A DNA stretch of 10,433 nucleotides from an uncultured Eubacteriales bacterium. Lineage in GTDB: Bacteria > Bacillota > Clostridia > Oscillospirales > Oscillospiraceae. How positions within the stretch are numbered: position 1 is the first letter of the stretch; the number at the start of each line of letters is the position of its first letter. Shown in pieces: positions 5,474 to 10,433 of this stretch. The translations under genes were made by a program, and so were the position numbers. The notes under the pieces were generated by a model that ran no database searches, was not told the DNA's origin, and saw only the letters and a list, made by a program, of their open reading frames with translations. Where the stretch lies: contig CABVBV010000070.1 of assembly GCA_902496595.1 (NCBI GenBank), forward strand, positions 1-10,433, read 5' to 3'.

Positions 5474-7285
5474 GTGTCAGAGTATTTGGTAACGGGAAAT
5501 GAATATGTGTCTTTGCCGACCATTCGGCAGAGAGACGGTGCGATCGAGAGCTTGAGTTTCCTGCATATGGGTGCAAAGGGCATGATAGAGCTCTGCGGCA
5601 GCTCTGCGGCTCCGCTCATTGCGCCTGTTGCCGAGATCAACGGTCAGAGTATTCCGTGCGGATGCCTGAAGTGGGAGCGCCTGAACAGCTGGGTGCCCAG
5701 ATTCAAAGCGGAATATGGCGGCTGCGAACTCGAGGGTACGCTTTTGGCGCCCATGGGAGAACGAGGCTTCGGCTACAGGCTCGAGCTTCGTGCCGGAACA
5801 GACGGAGCCGATTACCGCCTTGGCCTCACCGGATGCTGGGCCGGAGCCCTGCATTCTGTGAACGAGAGCAAGCCAATTGCCGCCAAGAAGCACATTTATG
5901 GCAGCGGATGGAACCACAGCTTCGTCATGGATATGCGCCCCGGACTGTCGCTTTTCGCCTTTGCACCCATTTTTACTGAGAGCAGGGAGAACTGCCCGGT
6001 GAGAGACTGGTTTGAAGATGGTGGAGACGAGGTGCGCTTCGGCCTGGAGCTCAACGGAAGGGCAAAAGCCGGAGAGAACGTGGAGCTGTGCGTGTGGTTC
6101 GGGTTGGGGTTTGAAGAGGTCGCGGCTGCAACGTCTGCAAAGGAGATGCTGCGCCAGGGCTACGAGGCGGAGCTCGGCAAAACGCTGACCTGGCTCTCAA
6201 ATCGGGAGAGAACCGTGGGCGATCCGGGCCTTGATGAGACTCTGAACCTCAATATGTTCTTCAGCTACTTCTTCGGCGGCGGGCTGACCCTGGATACAGA
6301 GGAGTTCGTGCTTGTTACCTCGCGCAGCCCGAGATACTACGTCAGCGCGGCCTATTGGGACAGGGACAGCCTGCTCTGGAGCTTCCCGGCCATACTCATG
6401 GCGGACGGCGACACTGCGGCGGAGATGCTGAAGTATGTGTTCACAAGGCAGATCAGGAATATCGGCATACACAGCCGGTTTATAGACGGCACGCTGCTCG
6501 AGCCGGGCTTCGAGCTTGACGAGCTCTGCGCCCCGGTCATAGCCCTCGGTATGTATGTCGACAAGACAGGAGACCGTTCGCTGTTGTCGGAGGAATGCGT
6601 GAGGAGCGGCATAGACCGGATACTCAAGTTCCTGCGCACGAAGCGCAACCTCGACGTCGCTCTTTACGAGACCTTCCTTCAGCCCACGGACGATATGCGC
6701 AGCTATCCGTATATCTGCTACGACAATGTTCTTGTCTGGTATTCCCTCAGAAAAATAGACGAGCTTTTCCCAGGCAGGCACACCGGCCTGAGGGAAGAGG
6801 CGGAAAGAGTGAGGGCGGCGATTATGGAGCACTGTGTAAAGGAGAAGGACGGCAAGCGGATGTTCGCCTGGTCAGTTGACCTGAACGGAGGCTGGGATGT
6901 GTACGATGAGCCGCCGGGAAGTCTTCTGCTTCTTCCTCACTACGGTTTCTGCGGCCTTGACGATGAGATATGGAACAACACAGCCGAGGTCATCAGGAGG
7001 AAGGACTACCCCTACTCGTTCGCGGACTGCCCCATCGCCGAGATCGGCTGCCCGCACGCACCGCACCCCTGGGTGCTGAGTATATCGAACAGTTTGCTTT
7101 CGGACAGGAAGGAGGAGGCAAGGGCGCACCTGGCGCTGTGCACGATGGACAACGGCATCGCCTGCGAAAGCGTTGATGAGTACACCGGAGAGAGCAGAAC
7201 CGGCGATGCTTTCGCCACCTGTGCGGGATTCCTTGCCTACGCCATCGACAGTGCCTTCGGCGGGAGAAAGTGGGTGATGGAGTGA
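5474..7285 (+). CDS. Six-hairpin ((alpha/alpha)6-barrel) glycosidase, family not assigned
   Basis: This 603-residue protein resembles the six-hairpin glycosidases (GH15/GH63/GH65/GH125 and glycogen-debranching type). The N-terminal ~240 residues are beta-rich, and an alpha-helical barrel follows from about residue 250. Key segments are AYWDRDSLLWSFP (293-305), close to the RDS/RDT motif of debranching-like enzymes, with D296 and D298 as candidate acids. ETFLQPTDDMRSYPYICYDN (399-418) follows. Near the C-terminus, ACESVDEYTGE (563-573) offers E565 or E569 as a possible catalytic base. No signal peptide or membrane segment is seen, so it is probably cytoplasmic. Translation starts at GTG (5474), 18 bases after the GH31 stop; the only upstream ribosome-like element is a run of seven Gs (5463-5469). 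The frame ends within the start of the GH65 gene. Its place between GH31 and GH65 points to an alpha-gluco- or alpha-mannoside. The fold class is fairly sure; the family and substrate are not. Confidence 0.75.
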   Translation: MSEYLVTGNEYVSLPTIRQRDGAIESLSFLHMGAKGMIELCGSSAAPLIAPVAEINGQSIPCGCLKWERLNSWVPRFKAEYGGCELEGTLLAPMGERGFGYRLELRAGTDGADYRLGLTGCWAGALHSVNESKPIAAKKHIYGSGWNHSFVMDMRPGLSLFAFAPIFTESRENCPVRDWFEDGGDEVRFGLELNGRAKAGENVELCVWFGLGFEEVAAATSAKEMLRQGYEAELGKTLTWLSNRERTVGDPGLDETLNLNMFFSYFFGGGLTLDTEEFVLVTSRSPRYYVSAAYWDRDSLLWSFPAILMADGDTAAEMLKYVFTRQIRNIGIHSRFIDGTLLEPGFELDELCAPVIALGMYVDKTGDRSLLSEECVRSGIDRILKFLRTKRNLDVALYETFLQPTDDMRSYPYICYDNVLVWYSLRKIDELFPGRHTGLREEAERVRAAIMEHCVKEKDGKRMFAWSVDLNGGWDVYDEPPGSLLLLPHYGFCGLDDEIWNNTAEVIRRKDYPYSFADCPIAEIGCPHAPHPWVLSISNSLLSDRKEEARAHLALCTMDNGIACESVDEYTGESRTGDAFATCAGFLAYAIDSAFGGRKWVME

Positions 7286-9459
7286 AGATACTGCCATGGG
7301 TGATAGAGATCGGGGACTGCGGCGAAGAGAACCGCGAGTTCAGAGAGAGCATATTTTCGCTCGGAAACGGATATATGGGAACAAGGGGCTTCCGCCCGGA
7401 AGAACCGGGGGCACACAGCGCATGGCGTTCGACATTCATATCCGGTTTCTTTGAGTACATACGCCCCGGGATAACCGACATGGTGAACCAGCCCGATTTC
7501 TCGGCAGCGGAGATACGGCTGTCGGGGCAGCCTGTGACAGAGCTTCGACTCTCTGAGCGCCGCCAGAGGCTGCATATGGACTGCGGCCTTGCTGAGTGGG
7601 AGTACACAGCCGAGATGGAAGGCGCCGCGGTGCGCATCAGAGCGGAGAAATTTCTGAGTATGGCAAACAGGCACACCGCCGCCATGAGATTCACAATTAC
7701 AGCTCTGAGCACACCGGTGGACTGTTCAGTGTCCGTTGGCTTGGACGGGGAGGTGAGGAACCTGCCCATAGCTGATAATCAGCTCCAGGAGAACACGGAA
7801 TTTGCAAAAATATGGGATAAACCTGAGACCAAGCCCCTTGAGGGCGGTGGTATGCTCACTGCGAAGACCCACGTGAGCGGGCGGGTGACGTCGATGTGCT
7901 ATTCCGCTTCGGCTGACGGAAACGCCCTGAGTTCCCGGGAACTGCGCGAAGACTATGTCGGCAGCCGCTTTGAGGCGAGGCTTGAACCCGGCAGCAGTCT
8001 GACGGTGGATAAGCTCGTGTCGGTCGCCTGCTTCAGAGATGGGCCGGAGCCGGAACGGCTGGCCTTTGAGGCGCTGAAAAGCCTGGAGGCACGGGGCTTC
8101 GACGGGATGCTGGAGGATTCAAGGCTGGCCTGGTCGGAGCTGTGGCGTGACATGGATATCAAGCTCACGGGCTGCGACGAGTGGCAGGGTGCGCTCAGGT
8201 ATAACATATTCCAGCTGATCCAATCCGCGCCGGAGGGAGACGGCAGGGCCAGCATAGGGGCTCGTGGCCTGACGCACGGCAGATACAAGGGCTGTTATTT
8301 CTGGGACACTGAGATATTCATGCTGCCCATGTTCACCTATATGCGGCCAAACGCGGCGAGAAGCCTCCTGGAGTACCGTTACAACACACTGGACGACGCC
8401 GTAAAGAGCGCAGAGGGTTTTTCGGCAAAGGGCGCAAGGTATTCGTGGATGTCTGCGGACACGGGATTTGAGCAGTGTGAGACTTGGGACACCGGCTGCT
8501 GCGAGATACACATAACGGCGGACATCGCTTATGCGATAGGCAGTTACTGCAGACAGACCGGGGATATCGGCTTTATGCTCGACTGCGGCTGCGAGATCCT
8601 GGTTCAAACGGCGAGGTATTGGACAGACCGCTTCAACTACTGCCCCGGAGAGGACAAATACCACCTGCTGTTTGTAAAGGGCCCGGATGAGTACTGCGGA
8701 GTGACCACGGACGACTTTTATTCCGTGCGCATGGCGGCGCACAATCTTCGCCTGGCCGCCGAGGCGGTGGAGCTGGTAAAGAGCGTTTCCACTATGAAGT
8801 GGCGTAAACTGAGGGAAAAGCTGGACATTTCTGAAAGTGAACCGGAAAAGTGGCTGGAGATCGCGGAAAAAACCTCGCTGCGATACGACGCGGCTCGAAA
8901 GCTCTGGATTCAGGACGCTACCTTTGAATACCTTGAACCTCTGAACATTGCCGCCCACAAGACCGGAAATCTTCCGCTCTACCGCAGTATCAGCTTCGAC
9001 AGGCTTCAGAGATATCAGGTGCTCAAGCAGCCCGCAGTGCTCATGTATATGGCCCTGATGCCGGAGGAGTTCAGCCTGGAAGAGCTCCGCGCCGCTTGGG
9101 ATTACTACGAGCCCAAGACCCTGCACGACTCCACTTTGAGCTATGGCATCCACGCCATGCTGGCCGCAAGGCTTGGCTTGGAGGCTACGGCGGTCGAATA
9201 CTTTGAAAAGTCGCTGTTCCTTGATTTGAAGGACGTGATGTCGAATACCGGGCGCGAGGGCATCCACGCCGCGTCCCTGGGCGCCACCTGGCAGGCCATG
9301 GTGTTCGGTTTCTGCGGGCTGACGGAGAAGGACGGCAGGCCTGTCTGCGAGGCCAGACTGCCCTCGGGCATGGAATCGGTGGAGTTCCGAGTCCGCTGCC
9401 GGGGAGAACAGTACAAGGTGGAACTGTCACATTCGGCTTCAAAAATTACTAAAGAATGA
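7282..9459 (+). CDS. GH65 family enzyme, probably an alpha-glucosyl disaccharide phosphorylase
   Basis: GH65 enzymes mostly cleave disaccharides such as maltose, trehalose, kojibiose or nigerose with phosphate, giving beta-glucose 1-phosphate by inversion; a few are hydrolases. The protein is about 725 residues, the usual length. The N-terminus VKILPWVIEI, then SIFSLGNGYMGTRGFRPEE, is classic for the family. The (alpha/alpha)6 barrel has FWDTEIFMLP (340-349) and CEIHITADIAYAIGSY. GPDEY (467-471) supplies the predicted general acid E470. LKQPAV (K582) and TLHDSTLS (to S620) correspond to the phosphate-binding region, favouring a phosphorylase. The start is set at GTG 7282, which overlaps the previous stop as GTGA and puts the family N-terminus at residue 1. 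GTG 7270, with GGGAG just before it, would add four residues. GPDEYCGVTTDDFYS differs from the HEHVDNNAYTN-type sequence common after GPDEY, so the acceptor site may be unusual. No beta-phosphoglucomutase gene is seen in the window. Confidence 0.92.
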   Translation: MKILPWVIEIGDCGEENREFRESIFSLGNGYMGTRGFRPEEPGAHSAWRSTFISGFFEYIRPGITDMVNQPDFSAAEIRLSGQPVTELRLSERRQRLHMDCGLAEWEYTAEMEGAAVRIRAEKFLSMANRHTAAMRFTITALSTPVDCSVSVGLDGEVRNLPIADNQLQENTEFAKIWDKPETKPLEGGGMLTAKTHVSGRVTSMCYSASADGNALSSRELREDYVGSRFEARLEPGSSLTVDKLVSVACFRDGPEPERLAFEALKSLEARGFDGMLEDSRLAWSELWRDMDIKLTGCDEWQGALRYNIFQLIQSAPEGDGRASIGARGLTHGRYKGCYFWDTEIFMLPMFTYMRPNAARSLLEYRYNTLDDAVKSAEGFSAKGARYSWMSADTGFEQCETWDTGCCEIHITADIAYAIGSYCRQTGDIGFMLDCGCEILVQTARYWTDRFNYCPGEDKYHLLFVKGPDEYCGVTTDDFYSVRMAAHNLRLAAEAVELVKSVSTMKWRKLREKLDISESEPEKWLEIAEKTSLRYDAARKLWIQDATFEYLEPLNIAAHKTGNLPLYRSISFDRLQRYQVLKQPAVLMYMALMPEEFSLEELRAAWDYYEPKTLHDSTLSYGIHAMLAARLGLEATAVEYFEKSLFLDLKDVMSNTGREGIHAASLGATWQAMVFGFCGLTEKDGRPVCEARLPSGMESVEFRVRCRGEQYKVELSHSASKITKE

Positions 9460-9463
9460 GAAC

Positions 9464-9475
9464 TTTAACGTTAAA
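9464..9475 (+). promoter_or_regulatory. Candidate LacI-family operator O4 upstream of the transporter gene
   Basis: tttaacgttaaa is a perfect 12-bp palindrome with a central CG (9469-9470), immediately after the GH65 stop codon. Its right half, aacgttaaaa, is shared with O1 and O3. It lies 108 bases before the sugar-binding protein start, in an otherwise unassigned 124-base gap, and probably governs a separate transporter promoter. I could not pick out a convincing -35/-10 pair there. Confidence 0.65.
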
Positions 9476-9568
9476 ACTGTAATTAATTCTCCTAAAAAGC
9501 GTTCGACCAGCGCGCAGCCGGCGCGATATCGGGAGAGTTGATGTATAAAAAACAATATCAAAAAAGTC

Positions 9569-9574
9569 AGGAGG
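9569..9574 (+). promoter_or_regulatory. Strong ribosome binding site of the sugar-binding protein gene
   Basis: AGGAGG sits nine bases before the ATG at 9584. It settles the start and is the best Shine-Dalgarno match in the window apart from the one before GH31, consistent with high expression of a binding protein. Confidence 0.8.
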
Positions 9575-9583
9575 AATCAGAAA

Positions 9584-10433
9584 ATGAAAAACTGGAAGAA
9601 GCTCTTGTCGCTGTGCCTTGCGCTCGTCATGCTGCTCGGGCTCATGTCCGCCTGCGGCCAGGAGCCGTCAGAGACGAGCGAACCGCCCGCAGACTCTACC
9701 GACACGCCGCCCGCGGATACAGGGACGGATACGCCCGACGACGTTGATGTATATGCCATGGAAGGCTCTGTGACGATAGCCTATCCCGAGGGCGAAACAG
9801 CTGAGATCCAGCCCGTGCTCGAGGCTTTCCGCGCCCAGTATCCGAACATCGAAGTCGTTGAGGAGCCGTTCCCCGGCTCGACCGGCGGCGCGTTCAACGA
9901 GTACCTTGCCCAGAAGGCCGCGTCCGGCAGTATGCCCGACCTCATGTGGCTGGACTGGAACGATTTTGCTCCCGAAGTTGCCAGCGGCTATGTCTATGAC
10001 ATAAGCGATATGTTCTTCTCCGATCCCGAGTCCGAGTATGTGCCCTCCGGCATGACCGACCCCTACACCTACGGCGGCAAGCTGTACGCGCTCCCCTGCC
10101 AGATGAACGCCATGGGCATCACCATGAACCTCGATATGCTCGATGAGCTGAATATCGAAAAGCCGGGTTACGACTGGACGATGGATGAATTCATCGAGAT
10201 AGTCAAGAAGGGCATCACCGCCGGTACCGTCGGCGCCGCCACTCTCGAAGACCTCGACAATGTTTACTCCGCCCAGGCTGAAGGCTGGTGGTACCCTGCT
10301 TACGACTTCGTGAATCAGAAATTCGACTTCACCAATATGTGGGTGCCCGCAATGAACAGACTGGCCGAACTTCGCGAAGTCCCCGGCCTTGAGGCCTGGA
10401 TCATGCGCTACCCGAAGGAGGAGGACGGCACCA
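9584..10433 (+). CDS. ABC transporter extracellular sugar-binding lipoprotein (family 1 type), 3'-truncated
   Basis: The open frame runs off the window after 283 codons; typical members are 430-550 residues. It begins MKNWKKLLSLCLALVMLLGL and has a lipobox MSAC ending at C24, so it is a type II signal-peptide lipoprotein anchored outside the cell membrane. A low-complexity linker rich in T, P, D and E (about residues 25-54) follows, as in many clostridial binding proteins. The fold then starts at SVTIAYPEGETAEIQPVLEA (from residue 62). FRAQYPNIEVVEE, SGSMPDLMWLDW and YGGKLYALPCQMN are typical of solute-binding protein family 1. The family delivers sugars or oligosaccharides to an ABC permease, whose genes should follow outside the window. 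The neighbouring GH31/GH65 genes suggest an alpha-linked oligosaccharide as ligand. O4 upstream and a strong ribosome site suggest its own regulated promoter. Family is secure; ligand is inferred. Confidence 0.92.
   Translation, partial: MKNWKKLLSLCLALVMLLGLMSACGQEPSETSEPPADSTDTPPADTGTDTPDDVDVYAMEGSVTIAYPEGETAEIQPVLEAFRAQYPNIEVVEEPFPGSTGGAFNEYLAQKAASGSMPDLMWLDWNDFAPEVASGYVYDISDMFFSDPESEYVPSGMTDPYTYGGKLYALPCQMNAMGITMNLDMLDELNIEKPGYDWTMDEFIEIVKKGITAGTVGAATLEDLDNVYSAQAEGWWYPAYDFVNQKFDFTNMWVPAMNRLAELREVPGLEAWIMRYPKEEDGT

Noticed and set aside
4852..5640. - strand open frame (262 codons) across the GH31/six-hairpin junction
   Set aside because: It is antisense to two well-supported genes, with no family motif and no ribosome site. 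It is rich in Ser/Pro/Arg, as expected of a shadow frame.
8119..9267. Long - strand open frame (382 codons) antisense to GH65
   Set aside because: Typical mirror frame of a GC-rich gene. The + strand frame has clear GH65 motifs throughout and the antisense product has none that I recognise.
9509..9530. GC-rich cgcgc/gcgcg inverted repeat after GH65 as a terminator
   Set aside because: The stem is only about five pairs and no T-run follows, so I do not call a terminator.
9538..9747. Small + strand open frame starting just before the transporter gene
   Set aside because: It overlaps the binding-protein signal peptide in another frame. The AGGAGG site and lipobox show that the ATG at 9584 is the real start.
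1..10433. CRISPR array, tRNA or rRNA genes
   Set aside because: No regularly spaced repeats, cloverleaf-like sequence or rRNA motif was seen on reading the window.

Overview
The window looks like the chromosome of a GC-rich member of class Clostridia, probably an anaerobic gut or rumen bacterium. The pointers are a bacterial V/A-type ATPase subunit D, Gram-positive-style ribosome sites, a lipoprotein sugar-binding protein, and a GH31/GH65 carbohydrate locus with a LacI-family regulator. The taxonomic call is inference. All intact genes lie on the + strand.

Region 1 (1-542) is the 3' end of the V-type ATPase subunit D gene. Just after it stood a long hairpin, probably a bidirectional terminator. 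Its arms (572-587 and 1437-1451) are now separated by an 837-bp insertion sequence lying in the loop. The element (595-1431) is an IS3-family relic on the - strand. Its 25-bp imperfect terminal inverted repeats are recognisable, but both transposase frames carry deletions, frameshifts and stops.

Region 2 (1452-1721) is an AT-rich control region. It holds an exact consensus sigma-70-type promoter, a 9-bp inverted repeat, and two CG-centred palindromic sites 21 bp apart that look like LacI-family operators.

Region 3 (1722-9459) is a tight operon. It encodes a LacI-family regulator, a GH31 alpha-glycosidase, an (alpha/alpha)6-barrel glycosidase of uncertain family and a GH65 phosphorylase-type enzyme. 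The regulator and GH31 genes overlap by ATGA, and the last two genes by GTGA (with the start preferred here). None of the three enzymes shows a signal peptide, so they probably act in the cytoplasm on an imported alpha-glucoside.

Region 4 (9460-10433) holds a perfect 12-bp palindrome of the same operator type, then the 5' part of an ABC transporter sugar-binding lipoprotein gene that runs off the window. The inferred scheme is capture and import of an alpha-linked oligosaccharide by the ABC system, trimming by GH31 and the six-hairpin enzyme, phosphorolysis or hydrolysis by GH65, and control by the LacI-type protein at several sites. One of these sites lies inside the GH31 coding sequence, in a strikingly AT-rich island.
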